64,000 nt of DNA, taken from NCBI RefSeq assembly GCF_022811925.1, contig NZ_CP065511.1, forward strand, positions 1,729,501-1,793,500. The letters run 5' to 3'. The stretch's first letter is position 1. The number at the start of each line of letters is the position of its first letter. The stretch comes from Cytobacillus oceanisediminis (lineage in GTDB: Bacteria; Bacillota; Bacilli; Bacillales; Cytobacillaceae). This document shows, in pieces, positions 52,779 to 62,010 of this stretch. The notes below the pieces were generated by a model, which was not told where the DNA came from, searched no databases, and saw only the letters and a program-made list of their open reading frames with translations. The position numbers and the translations under genes were made by a program.

Positions 52779-53504
52779 ATGCTTGAGAAATGGCTGAAAG
52801 AATCAAATTATACAGTAATATTGACAGGAGCAGGAATGTCGACGGAAAGCGGACTGCCTGATTTCAGATCTGCCAATAATGGATTATGGAATGGGAAAGA
52901 TCCTGGAAAAATAGCCAGTACAGACGCATTAAATGAAAATGTGAACGAGTTTATAGAGTTTTATCGGCACAGGGTAATCGGGCTTAAGGAGTGCAATCCC
53001 CATCAAGGGCACTATATTCTTGCAGATTGGGAAAAGAGAGATATTATTAAGAGCATTATCACCCAGAATGTGGATGGATTTCATGGACTGGCGGGAAGTA
53101 AAAAAATATCGAAGCTCCATGGGAATTTGCAGACACTCCATTGCCAGAAATGTAAAAAAGAGTTCCCGAGCGAGGAGTATTTGCATGGACAATTCCAATG
53201 TAATTGCGGGGGTGTGCTCCGTCCTTCAGTAGTTCTGTTTGGGGAAATGCTTCCTGAGGAGGCTTTAGATTTCGCAGCAGATGAAACAGAAAAGGCAGAA
53301 CTTTTTATTGTTCTGGGATCATCCTTGACTGTAACACCTGCAAATCAGTTTCCGCTGATAGCCAAACAAAACGGAGCAAAACTGGTGATTATTAATATGG
53401 AACCTGCGGATTTCGACATTTATGCTGATGAAGTGATCCATGAACGCAAAATTGGTGAAGTGCTAGATGAACTTGATAGAGCCTTAAATAGTCAAAAAAC
53501 GTGA
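52779..53504 (+). CDS. Sir2-type NAD-dependent protein deacetylase
   Basis: About 241 residues from ATG 52779, with GGGAG upstream; the frame opens at 52749. Sirtuin motifs are GAGMSTESGLPDFRS, TQNVDGFHGLAG, the catalytic His in KLHGN, the zinc ligands CQKC and CNCGG, VLFGEMLPEEAL and VLGSSLTVTPAN. It removes acyl groups from lysines using NAD+. B. subtilis SrtN is the closest named relative in size. Confidence 0.92.
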   Translation: MLEKWLKESNYTVILTGAGMSTESGLPDFRSANNGLWNGKDPGKIASTDALNENVNEFIEFYRHRVIGLKECNPHQGHYILADWEKRDIIKSIITQNVDGFHGLAGSKKISKLHGNLQTLHCQKCKKEFPSEEYLHGQFQCNCGGVLRPSVVLFGEMLPEEALDFAADETEKAELFIVLGSSLTVTPANQFPLIAKQNGAKLVIINMEPADFDIYADEVIHERKIGEVLDELDRALNSQKT

Positions 53505-53614
53505 ATTCATGAAAATAGCTCTCATGCTATGATTTTTTTAATCAATCCACTATAATGGACAATGAACATGATTACTACTGCCTCAAGCGATATGATATAT
53601 AAGGAGTGTTCAGC

Positions 53615-53788
53615 ATGTTATCAAACATCGGTATTCCAGGTTTAATTCTCATCCTGGTTCTGGCTCTGATTATTTTTGGCCCTAAGAAACTTCCTGAAAT
53701 AGGGAGAGCGTTCGGGGAGACATTAAAAGAATTTAAGAAATCTACCCGTGAACTCACAAAAGATGATGACGATGATAAAAGGAAATAA
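53615..53788 (+). CDS. tatA: Sec-independent protein translocase TatA
   Basis: About 57 residues from ATG 53615, with AAGGAG 9 bases upstream. It has a short N-terminal membrane helix ([20 protein letters not shown]), the [20 protein letters not shown] hinge and amphipathic helix, and an acidic tail DDDDDKRK. It builds the pore of the twin-arginine translocase. No tatC gene is adjacent. Confidence 0.93.
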   Translation: MLSNIGIPGLILILVLALIIFGPKKLPEIGRAFGETLKEFKKSTRELTKDDDDDKRK

Positions 53789-53806
53789 CCTATTCAATAG
53801 GTTTAG

Positions 53807-53850
53807 AACCGGCTTTGCAGACAAATTAGTCTCGAAGCCGGTTTTTTTAT
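53807..53850 (+). terminator. Terminator of tatA
   Basis: AACCGGCTTTG pairs with CGAAGCCGGTT (one G-T) around a large loop, then T6. Confidence 0.85.
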
Positions 53851-53906
53851 TTTCTGGCATCCGAAGCGATTGAATGGGTATAGAAAAGAGGGAAAAGAAA
53901 AAATGG

Positions 53907-53935
53907 TTGACTAACATGTATATACAAGATAGAAT
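53907..53935 (+). promoter_or_regulatory. Promoter of the trehalose operon
   Basis: TTGACT (53907-53912) and TAGAAT (53930-53935) are 17 bases apart. The first TreR-like operator occupies the spacer. Confidence 0.75.
53915..53928 (+). promoter_or_regulatory. TreR-like operator 1
   Basis: CATGTATATACAAG carries the TreR core TGTATATACA and lies between -35 and -10, so a bound repressor would block RNA polymerase. Confidence 0.7.
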
Positions 53936-53948
53936 GAAAGCGTAAACA
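53935..53948 (+). promoter_or_regulatory. cre box of the trehalose operon
   Basis: TGAAAGCGTAAACA is a perfect cre match, lying just after the -10, between the two TreR-like operators. Confidence 0.8.
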
Positions 53949-53951
53949 GTT

Positions 53952-53965
53952 CATGTATATACAAG
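53952..53965 (+). promoter_or_regulatory. TreR-like operator 2
   Basis: An exact second copy of CATGTATATACAAG, 37 bases after the first, allowing cooperative repressor binding. Confidence 0.7.
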
Positions 53966-54073
53966 TTGGATTGTGTGAATTGGATAGATTTGTAAAGGTC
54001 GAGAACAATAAATAAGAACCTTATAACTGTTTTTTTCTTTAATATGAAAACGGTAACAGGAGGAGAGCGAAGA

Positions 54074-55489
54074 ATGGCTACAAATAAAGAGTCAGCAGAG
54101 AAAATTGTAGAAGCTATCGGGGGCAAGGATAATATCGCAGCGGCTACTCATTGTGTTACACGGCTGCGTTTTGCGTTAAAAGATGAAGGGAAAGTCAATA
54201 AAGAAAAACTCGAAAATATAGATATCGTGAAAGGTTCTTTTTCCACAAATGGACAATTCCAGGTAGTTATTGGACAAGGCCTCGTTGATAAAGTGTATAA
54301 AGAAATGACAGAAGCAACAGGAGTTGGCGAATCGTCAAAAGAAGAAACAAAAAATGCTGCTGCTGAAAACTTAAATCCATTGCAGCGCGGCATTAAAACA
54401 CTTGCAGATATTTTTATTCCAATCCTCCCAGCTATCGTAACAGCTGGTTTGCTGATGGGGATCAATAACATTATGACCGCACCAGATATTTTCTTTGATG
54501 ATAAATCGTTTGTTGAAGTTTATACCAACTGGGCTGATCTGGCTGGCATCATTAACCTGATTGCCAATACTGCTTTCGTATTCCTTCCCGGTTTGATTGG
54601 ATGGAGTGCTGTAAACCGGTTTGGCGGAAGTCCTCTTCTTGGTATTGTGCTAGGTTTGATGCTAGTGCACCCGGATCTATTAAATGCATGGGGCTATGGT
54701 TCAGCAGAAGAAGTTCCGAAGTGGAATTTATTCGGTCTTGAAATTGAAAAGGTAGGTTACCAGGGGCAAGTATTGCCTGTATTATTTGCTTCATACGTAT
54801 TGGCTAAGATAGAAGTATTTCTGCGAAAAAGAATTCCTGATGCTTTTCAGCTTCTGACTGTCGCACCGATCGCTTTACTGATCACTGGATTTCTTTCTTT
54901 TATTGCCATTGGACCAATTACATTTACGATCGGCAGCTGGATTACAAATGGGGTTGTCGGAATTTTTGAGGCTGTTCCAGCACTTGGAGGCTTGATTTAT
55001 GGAGGATTATATGCACCTCTCGTTATCACTGGTATGCATCATACTTTCCTGGCAGTTGATCTGCAGTTAATCGGCAGCATTGGCGGCACGTTTTTATGGC
55101 CGATGGTTGCACTGTCTAATATTGCACAGGGTTCCGCCGCTTTTGCCATGATGCTGTTAAGCAAAGGGAACGAAAAGCTGAAAGGGCTTGCGCTTACTTC
55201 GTCAGTATCAGCGTGGCTTGGCGTAACCGAGCCGGCTATGTTTGGGGTGAATCTTCGCTTTAAGTACCCGTTCTTTGCAGCGATTATTGGGTCAGCAATT
55301 GCAGGAATCTTCATCACTATTAATGGAGTTAAGGCACCGTCGATAGGTGTAGGAGGCTTGCCGGCATTCTTCTCCATCTTTGCGGAAAATTGGGGTGCTT
55401 TCTTTATCGGAATGGGTATTGCACTTGTCGTACCGTTTGTATTGACTTTAGCTTTCTCGAAATTTAAAAAAGCAGAGCAGAAGGATTGA
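54074..55489 (+). CDS. treP: PTS trehalose-specific EIIBC component
   Basis: About 471 residues from ATG 54074, which follows AGGAGGA; the frame opens at 54044. The IIB domain (about 1-85) has the phosphorylated Cys in AATHCVTRLRFALKDEGK, and the IIC domain (about 105-470) has about 10 membrane segments with PLVITGMHHTFLAVD and GVTEPAMFGVNLR. It imports trehalose as trehalose-6-phosphate. IIA must come from another PTS protein. The matching hydrolase is encoded two genes on. Confidence 0.94.
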   Translation: MATNKESAEKIVEAIGGKDNIAAATHCVTRLRFALKDEGKVNKEKLENIDIVKGSFSTNGQFQVVIGQGLVDKVYKEMTEATGVGESSKEETKNAAAENLNPLQRGIKTLADIFIPILPAIVTAGLLMGINNIMTAPDIFFDDKSFVEVYTNWADLAGIINLIANTAFVFLPGLIGWSAVNRFGGSPLLGIVLGLMLVHPDLLNAWGYGSAEEVPKWNLFGLEIEKVGYQGQVLPVLFASYVLAKIEVFLRKRIPDAFQLLTVAPIALLITGFLSFIAIGPITFTIGSWITNGVVGIFEAVPALGGLIYGGLYAPLVITGMHHTFLAVDLQLIGSIGGTFLWPMVALSNIAQGSAAFAMMLLSKGNEKLKGLALTSSVSAWLGVTEPAMFGVNLRFKYPFFAAIIGSAIAGIFITINGVKAPSIGVGGLPAFFSIFAENWGAFFIGMGIALVVPFVLTLAFSKFKKAEQKD

Positions 55490-55567
55490 TGCCATGGGGT
55501 TCTATGATTCCATGGTATCGCCATTTTATAAGGCTTGCACAAAAATGTAAATATCGGAGGTCGCCGT

Positions 55568-57244
55568 ATGAAGAAGCAATGGTGGAAAGAAAGTGTAGTT
55601 TACCAAATATACCCGCGGAGCTTCATGGATAGCAATGGAGATGGTATAGGAGATTTGCAGGGAATCATCTCCAGGCTGGATTATTTGAAAGAGCTTGGGA
55701 TTGATGTGGTCTGGCTTTCACCGGTTTATAAATCGCCAAATGATGATAATGGCTATGATATCAGCGATTATCAGGATATTATGAGTGAGTTTGGAACAAT
55801 GAAAGATTGGGAAGAACTTCTCGGAGAGATGCATAAGAGAGAGATTAAACTCATTATGGACCTGGTGGTGAACCATAGTTCAGACGAACATATCTGGTTT
55901 GCAGAGTCCAGGAAATCCAAAGACAATCCATTCAGGGATTATTATATATGGCGTGAAGGAAGGAACGGAAAAGAGCCGAATAACTGGAGAAGCAATTTCG
56001 GCGGATCAGCCTGGGAGCTTGATGATAAAACAGGAGAATATTATTTGCATCTGTTTTCAAGGAAACAGCCAGATTTAAATTGGGATAATCCGGAACTAAG
56101 AAATGAAATATACGACATGATGACTTGGTGGCTCGAAAAAGGCATTGATGGATTCAGAATGGATGTGGTCAACTTTATCTCCAAAGTGGAGGGACTTCCT
56201 GATGATGAACCGAAGCCTGGGAAGAAATATGCTTCTGGAAGCAAGTATTATCGAAACGGCCCAAGAATTCATGAATACCTGCGGGAGATGAATGAAAAGG
56301 TCTTATCGAAGTATGATGTTATGACTGTTGGCGAAATGCCCGGTGTAACTCCTGGGTGGGCCAGGCAATATACAGGGGAATCACGCAATGAATTAAATAT
56401 GGTCTTCCAATTTGAACATGTTAGCCTGGATAACGGGCCAAATGGCAAATGGGATCTTAAACCCCTCGATTTGTATGACTTACAAACAAATCTGACAAAA
56501 TGGCAAAATGAGCTGGATGAAGTTGGCTGGAACAGTCTTTACTTTAATAATCATGACCAGCCGCGCTCTGTTTCAAGATTCGGGAATGAAGGAGAGCATA
56601 GGGAAAAGTCAGCTAAGATGCTTGCAACATTGCTTCATATGATGAAGGGAACTCCTTATGTTTATCAGGGCGAAGAAATTGGAATGACGAATGTCCGTTT
56701 CTCAAGCATTGAAGAATACAGAGATATAGAAACACTTAATTTTTATAAAGAAGCTCTTAACGATGGCTGGACAGAGGAAATGGCCCTCGAAAGCATCTAT
56801 GCAAAAGGGCGTGACAACGCCCGGACACCGATGCAATGGGATCCATCAGAACACGGAGGATTTACAGATGGAACCCCATGGATAAAAGTAAATCCTAACT
56901 ATAATGACATTAATGTGGAAAAGGCCTTGAAAGACCCTGACTCTGTTTTTCATTACTATAAAAAGCTTATTGAACTTAGGAAGGAAAATGAAATTATTGT
57001 TTACGGCAGGTATAACCTGATACTTGATCATCATCCCGAAGTGTACGCCTATACAAGAACATTGGGCAATCAGATTCTTCTGGTCTTGTGCAACTTCTAT
57101 GGAGGAAACCCTGAAGTCGAACTCCCTGCATACATCCAGGAAAAGAAATTTGAGGCGCTGATTGGGAATTATAAAGATATACAAATTAACGGAACCATTA
57201 AGCTGCGCCCCTATGAAGCTCAGGTCCTTCTCTTTAACAGCTAA
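55568..57244 (+). CDS. GH13 alpha-glucosidase (oligo-1,6-glucosidase-like)
   Basis: About 558 residues from ATG 55568 after CGGAGG. The GH13_31 catalytic set is DGFRMDVVNF (nucleophile Asp), VGEMPG (acid Glu) and NNHDQPR (transition-state Asp). The N-terminus WWKESVVYQIYPRSFMDSNG and the block DDNGYDISDY are closer to MalL-type oligo-1,6-glucosidases than to phosphotrehalase. It lies between treP and treA, where B. subtilis has no gene. It may act on trehalose-linked or imported isomaltose-type sugars, but this is inference. Confidence 0.85.
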   Translation: MKKQWWKESVVYQIYPRSFMDSNGDGIGDLQGIISRLDYLKELGIDVVWLSPVYKSPNDDNGYDISDYQDIMSEFGTMKDWEELLGEMHKREIKLIMDLVVNHSSDEHIWFAESRKSKDNPFRDYYIWREGRNGKEPNNWRSNFGGSAWELDDKTGEYYLHLFSRKQPDLNWDNPELRNEIYDMMTWWLEKGIDGFRMDVVNFISKVEGLPDDEPKPGKKYASGSKYYRNGPRIHEYLREMNEKVLSKYDVMTVGEMPGVTPGWARQYTGESRNELNMVFQFEHVSLDNGPNGKWDLKPLDLYDLQTNLTKWQNELDEVGWNSLYFNNHDQPRSVSRFGNEGEHREKSAKMLATLLHMMKGTPYVYQGEEIGMTNVRFSSIEEYRDIETLNFYKEALNDGWTEEMALESIYAKGRDNARTPMQWDPSEHGGFTDGTPWIKVNPNYNDINVEKALKDPDSVFHYYKKLIELRKENEIIVYGRYNLILDHHPEVYAYTRTLGNQILLVLCNFYGGNPEVELPAYIQEKKFEALIGNYKDIQINGTIKLRPYEAQVLLFNS

Positions 57245-57285
57245 AAAAACTCAATTTCTAAAAAACTAAAACAGGTGTGATTCTA

Positions 57286-58971
57286 ATGAAACAACCATGG
57301 TGGAAAAATTCAGTAGTATATCAAATTTATCCGAAAAGCTTTAACGATACGACAGGAAATGGGGTTGGAGACATTCCTGGAATTATTGCCAAGCTTGATT
57401 ATTTAAAAGAATTAGGTGTGGACGTCGTCTGGCTGACACCAATCTATAAATCTCCGCAGCGCGACAACGGATATGACATTAGTGACTATTTCAGCATTCA
57501 CGAAGAATACGGAACTTTAGCTGACTTTGAAAAGCTTCTTGAAGAGGCTCATAGCCGGGACATAAAAATCATTATGGATATTGTAGTAAACCATACTTCC
57601 ACTGAACATCAATGGTTCCAGGAAGCAAAAAAGTCAAAAGACAATCCATACCGTGATTTTTATATCTGGAAAGATCCTAAGGACGATGGAAGCGAACCGA
57701 CAAACTGGGAATCTAAATTCGGCGGGAATGCATGGCAATATGATGAGGCAACTGGCCAATACTATCTCCATCTTTTTGATGTCACACAGGCGGATCTAAA
57801 TTGGGAAAATGAAGAGCTTCGCCGAAAAGTATATGACATGATGGAATTCTGGTTTGAAAAAGGTGTAGATGGCTTCAGACTTGATGTAATCAATCTGATT
57901 TCTAAAGACCAGCAGTTTCCCGATGATGACGGGTCTGTGCCTCCGGGCGACGGCAGAAAATTCTATACAGACGGACCTCGTGTACACGAATTTTTGCATG
58001 AAATGAATGAAAATGTATTTTCAAAATACGATAGTATGACAGTTGGCGAAATGTCCTCCACTTCCATTGATCATTGTATAAATTATTCCAATCCTGAGAG
58101 GGAAGAGTTGAGCATGACTTTCAACTTTCATCACTTGAAAGTGGATTACCCTAATGGGGAGAAATGGGCACTCGCTGAATTTGATTTTGGAGCGTTAAAG
58201 CAGATTTTATCCAGTTGGCAGACTGAAATGCACAAAGGCGGGGGCTGGAATGCTTTATTCTGGTGCAATCATGATCAGCCCCGTGTTGTTTCAAGATATG
58301 GTGATGACAGAAAATATCATCGCGAATCTGCTAAAATGCTGGCGACAGTCATTCATATGATGCAGGGGACCCCTTATATTTATCAGGGTGAAGAGTTTGG
58401 CATGACAAACCCGGGCTTTGAAAGCATTGAAGACTACAGAGATGTAGAATCACTGAACGTTTATAAGATCCTTAAGGAAAAGGGAATGACTGAAGAAGAA
58501 ATCATAAATATTCTCAAAAGCAAATCACGCGACAATTCCCGGACGCCAGTTCAGTGGGATGGTTCTGAAAATGCGGGTTTCACAGATGGAACGCCTTGGA
58601 TTAATGTAGCATCAAATTACAGTGAAATAAATGCCGAAAGAGCATTGAAGGACGGTAATTCTATTTTTTATCATTATAAAAAGCTGATCCAGCTTCGCAA
58701 GCAGTATGATATTATCACATATGGAGACTATGAACTGATTTCTGAGGATCATCCTGATGTGTTTGCTTATGTTCGAAATGGTGATAATGAAAAGCTTCTC
58801 GTTGTTAATAATTTCTATGGGAAAGAAACATCATTTATCATTCCTGAACATATTCAAGCAGATGAATATAAAGATGAGATCTTAATATCCAATTACAATC
58901 AGTCACCTTCGGCAGCACAGACCATTAATTTAAGGCCATATGAATCCGTTATCTACTATTTAAAGAAATAA
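57286..58971 (+). CDS. treA: Alpha,alpha-phosphotrehalase (trehalose-6-phosphate hydrolase)
   Basis: About 561 residues from ATG 57286 after an ACAGGTG site. The N-terminus WWKNSVVYQIYPKSFNDTTG NGVGD, the block LHLFDVTQADLNWENEE and VGEMSSTSIDH correspond closely to B. subtilis TreA. Catalytic residues lie in GFRLDVINL (Asp), VGEMSS (Glu) and CNHDQPR (Asp). It cleaves trehalose-6-phosphate to glucose and glucose-6-phosphate. No treR follows, unlike treP-treA-treR in B. subtilis. Confidence 0.9.
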   Translation: MKQPWWKNSVVYQIYPKSFNDTTGNGVGDIPGIIAKLDYLKELGVDVVWLTPIYKSPQRDNGYDISDYFSIHEEYGTLADFEKLLEEAHSRDIKIIMDIVVNHTSTEHQWFQEAKKSKDNPYRDFYIWKDPKDDGSEPTNWESKFGGNAWQYDEATGQYYLHLFDVTQADLNWENEELRRKVYDMMEFWFEKGVDGFRLDVINLISKDQQFPDDDGSVPPGDGRKFYTDGPRVHEFLHEMNENVFSKYDSMTVGEMSSTSIDHCINYSNPEREELSMTFNFHHLKVDYPNGEKWALAEFDFGALKQILSSWQTEMHKGGGWNALFWCNHDQPRVVSRYGDDRKYHRESAKMLATVIHMMQGTPYIYQGEEFGMTNPGFESIEDYRDVESLNVYKILKEKGMTEEEIINILKSKSRDNSRTPVQWDGSENAGFTDGTPWINVASNYSEINAERALKDGNSIFYHYKKLIQLRKQYDIITYGDYELISEDHPDVFAYVRNGDNEKLLVVNNFYGKETSFIIPEHIQADEYKDEILISNYNQSPSAAQTINLRPYESVIYYLKK

Positions 58972-58977
58972 AAGTGA

Positions 58978-59009
58978 AAAATCCTCCCGCTGTTAACGGG
59001 AGGATTTTT
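58978..59009. terminator. Bidirectional terminator between treA and nupC
   Basis: AAATCCTCCCG pairs with CGGGAGGATTT around a CTGTTAA-type loop, with T-runs on both strands. Confidence 0.9.
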
Positions 59010-59021
59010 CAAGTGATTTTT

Positions 59022-60239
59022 TTAAAACAGCATTCCAGCTATGGCAGCACTTAACATAGATGCTAGGGCACCCGCTGCAACTGCCTTCAGGCCAAGCCGT
59101 GCAATGTCCTGCCTGCGGTTTGGTGCCAATCCCCCAAGTCCTCCAAGCAGAATGCCCAATGAAGAAATATTGGCAAATCCGCAAAGGGCGAAGCTGACGA
59201 TTGCGACCGTTTTATCAGATAAATTTGGAATATCCGGTGCAAAAGCAGAATAAGCAACAAATTCATTCAAAATTAACTTCTGGCCAATATAATTTCCGGC
59301 CTGCACAGCTTCTGACCATGGAACGCCAATTGCAAATGCAAGCGGCGAGAAAACATAACCCAGAATGATTTCGAGCGTTAATCCTTCGAGGCCAAATAAT
59401 CCTCCAACCCATCCAAGAAGACCGTTAATCAATGCAACCAGAGCAATAAAGGCAAGAAGCATCGCTCCGATATTCAAAGCCAGTTCCAGCCCGACACTTG
59501 CTCCTTTTGCTGCCGCATCAATGACATTGGCAGAGTCGCTATCCACTTCCATATCAAATTCTTTAGGCTCTTCTTTATCCTCCGTTTCAGGAAGCATGAC
59601 TTTGGCAAGTATCAAACCTGCGGGTGCAGCCATAAAGCTTGCAGCCAAGAGATATTCGAGAGGCACCCCCAAAAGGGAATATCCGATTAAAACAGATCCT
59701 GCCACAGAAGCAAGGCCGCCGGTCATAACCGCAAATAACTCAGATTTTGTCATATTGGCAATATAAGGGCGGACAACAAGCGGAGCCTCTGTTTGGCCCA
59801 CGAAAATATTTGCTGCTGCCGACATGGACTCAGCTTTTCTGGTTCCGAGAAGCTTTGACAGCCCTCCGCCAAGGATCTTAATGAAAAACTGCATAATCCT
59901 TAAATAATAGAGGACAGAAATCAATGATGAAAAAAAGATTACTACAGGCAGAACCTGAAGTGCGAAAACGAAGGTGATTCCCGATTCATCTGTAAAAAGG
60001 CCGCCAAATAAAAAATTTATTCCCTGATTGGCGTAATTGATAATATCGTTTACCTTCATTGTGAGCCATTCTAATCCTTTTCTGCCGCCTTCCCACTTTA
60101 GAACGAGAAAGGCGAAAATCAGCTGAATGGCAAGCCCTCCCGCAACAGTTCTTAAACTAATTGCCCTTCTATTGCTTGAGAGCAGGAAAGCTATTCCTAA
60201 AACGACAATGATACCGAATATTCCCCATATAAAATTCAT
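59022..60239 (-). CDS. nupC: NupC-type concentrative nucleoside transporter
   Basis: This 405-residue protein has about 10 membrane segments with CNT motifs: FVGQTEAPLVVRPYIANMTKSE, GLASVAGSVLIGYSLLGVP, and FALCGFANISSLGILLGGLG with the nucleoside-binding region. It imports nucleosides with Na+ or H+. AAGAGGTG precedes ATG 60239. Monocistronic. Confidence 0.94.
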   Translation of the reverse strand: MNFIWGIFGIIVVLGIAFLLSSNRRAISLRTVAGGLAIQLIFAFLVLKWEGGRKGLEWLTMKVNDIINYANQGINFLFGGLFTDESGITFVFALQVLPVVIFFSSLISVLYYLRIMQFFIKILGGGLSKLLGTRKAESMSAAANIFVGQTEAPLVVRPYIANMTKSELFAVMTGGLASVAGSVLIGYSLLGVPLEYLLAASFMAAPAGLILAKVMLPETEDKEEPKEFDMEVDSDSANVIDAAAKGASVGLELALNIGAMLLAFIALVALINGLLGWVGGLFGLEGLTLEIILGYVFSPLAFAIGVPWSEAVQAGNYIGQKLILNEFVAYSAFAPDIPNLSDKTVAIVSFALCGFANISSLGILLGGLGGLAPNRRQDIARLGLKAVAAGALASMLSAAIAGMLF

Positions 60240-60414
60240 ATTTACACCTCTTAACTATGTAATTTTCCCTTGAAGAAAGCTCGAGGGAGGGTTCTGGCAG
60301 TACTCCTATTCCCTAATGAAACTGCTTGTAAAGCTCAATAGTTGTATTATGTGCAAAAGGAATAAATTAATGAAAAATTTCTATACATGCAGGAGGAATG
60401 GTGAAAATAGAAAA

Positions 60415-60435
60415 AGATGAGCAAGATGCTCATCT
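60415..60435. repeat. 21-bp target-site duplication, left copy
   Basis: The sequence is itself a perfect hairpin (AGATGAGCA, loop AGA, TGCTCATCT) and is identical to 61990-62010. It directly abuts the left end of the IS element. Confidence 0.8.
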
Positions 60436-60447
60436 CAGTTTGTAGAC

Positions 60448-60487
60448 AAAAGGGGTTCGGAATAGTCTCATTCCGAACCCCTTTTTT
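60448..60487. terminator. Terminator inside the left end of the IS
   Basis: AAAAGGGGTTCGGAAT pairs with ATTCCGAACCCCTTTT, with 16 bp perfect stem, then more T. It ends the transposase transcript. Confidence 0.85.
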
Positions 60488-60546
60488 GATTTTTTATTGG
60501 ATTTGAAGGGATTTTAGAGAATTCTAGACCTCTCCGAGGTCATCAT

Positions 60547-61917
60547 TTAGGCCATTTCTGGACTTTGCCAAGTCCAGTTGGCCATCTTCTTCAAATTCAT
60601 GGCAGTGAAAGTAAGCATCGCCTGCATCGACAATTTTTTAAGTCCCCTTAGGGTTGTCCAACGCATGCCATGCTTTTCTTTTGCATCTGCGAATACACGT
60701 TCAATTGTTTCTTTGCGTTTCTCATAGATCGGTTTGACGTCTTGATGGTGACGAAGGTGATCTGCTTCTTCCACGTGTTCCTCCCACACATGTCGTTGAA
60801 TCAGTTTTTGATGTGCTTGACTCTGTGTGCATTGAGACAAGAAAGGGCATCCAGCACAAATTCGCGGATCTGATTTATATTGACGATACCCTTCCTTTGT
60901 AGTCGTTGTATATTTTAATATCTCACCAGCTGGGCAAATGTAACAGTCAAAATGCTCTTCATAAACATACTCATGTTTTCTGAAGTAACCCTCTTTGTGC
61001 GAGGTCGTGTGTAAGGTAAAGCAGGTGTGATATCGTTTTTCAATAAGTAGCTCGTGATGGCAGGTGTTTTATAAGCGCTCTGCAACAGCTTCTGGTTTAC
61101 TAACTTTCTCGATGACTTGTTCAACCAATGGCTCTAAAATATGACTATCATGCGTGTTACCCGGGGTTACAATTGTGCCTAGCACGAAGCCGTTGCGGTC
61201 TGCGGCCGCATGGAAAGAATAGGCGAACTGTTTTGTACGCTCATCTTTTACATAGTAGCCACTCTCTGGGTCCGTTGTACTCTCCTTAATTTCTTTGTAT
61301 TCTTCCTTATCAAACTTATCTGGTGGAAACGGCTTTTTTCCATGATCCTCACGGTCTTGGTTAATCTCCTCTTGAAGGCGTTCTTGATAGGCACGTGTTT
61401 CTTTTCGAACAACTTTCTTTTCAAATTTGCGCTTATTTGCACTCGCTTTTACATGCGTAGAATCTACAAAAACGTGTTCAGCACTAATTAAATTCTTTTC
61501 AGTTGCAGTTTTTAAGATTCGGTAAAATATCTGTTCAAAGAGATCGGTGTTTTTAAATCGGCGCTCATAGTTTTTACCGAAAGTTGAGAAGTGAGGAACT
61601 TTATCGTGGAAACCATAGCCTAAAAACCATCGATAAGCCATATTCGTTTTCAATTCTTCAATTGTTTGACGCATGGAGCGAATACCGAAGGTATATTGAA
61701 TAAATGAGAGTTTAATTAATATTACAGGGTCAATACTTGGGCGCCCTACCTCTGAATACATATCTTTTACCAAGTCATAGATGAATGAGAAATCAATCGC
61801 AGCCTCAATTTTGCGAACCAAATGGTCCGCTGGTACAAGTTCGTCTAAAGCAATCATTTCAATTTGATCCCGTTGAATTGGATTATGTTTTGAAAGCATT
61901 TTACTCACCTCAAGCAT
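60547..61917 (-). pseudogene. IS1182-family transposase, two frameshifts
   Basis: Three minus-strand frames join to one transposase. The first, 61917 to about 61085, has the N-terminal helix-turn-helix-like part and the catalytic start FVDSTHVKASANKRK. The second, about 61085 to 60995, gives AYKTPAITSYLLKNDITPAL. The third, about 60995 to 60547, gives the Cys-rich part ICPAGE, CAGCPFLSQC and the C-terminal DDE end IERVFADAKEKHGMRWTTLRG. Frame changes lie near 61085 and 60995. It is probably inactive, unless frameshifting is programmed, for which no slippery site is apparent. Confidence 0.85.
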
Positions 61918-61989
61918 TGTATTACTTCTATTTTAAAATAAAAAAGACTGAAGACAAGCACGATTTTCATCGAGTTTGTCGACAGTCTG

Positions 61990-62010
61990 AGATGAGCAAG
62001 ATGCTCATCT
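61990..62010. repeat. 21-bp target-site duplication, right copy (contains the stop codon of the neighbouring gene)
   Basis: Identical to 60415-60435. The stop codon of the minus-strand YdjM/YfhP-type gene lies inside it, and the hairpin plus the T-run now found beyond the left copy looks like that gene's original terminator. Confidence 0.8.

Larger units (their letters stand above)
60436..61989 (-). mobile_element. IS1182-family-like insertion sequence, defective
   Basis: The 1554-base element is bounded by identical 21-bp palindromic repeats. Its ends are imperfect inverted repeats: CAGTTTGTAGACAAAA at the left and, on the other strand, CAGACTGTCGACAAAC at the right. It carries one transposase gene on the minus strand, broken by two frame changes, and an internal terminator at 60448-60487. 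The right end lies against the stop codon of the YdjM/YfhP-type gene. Confidence 0.85.

Noticed and set aside
60547-61917. Active transposase through programmed frameshifting
   Set aside because: Two separate frame changes are needed and no A-rich slippery heptamer with a following stem was noticed, so decay is the simpler reading.
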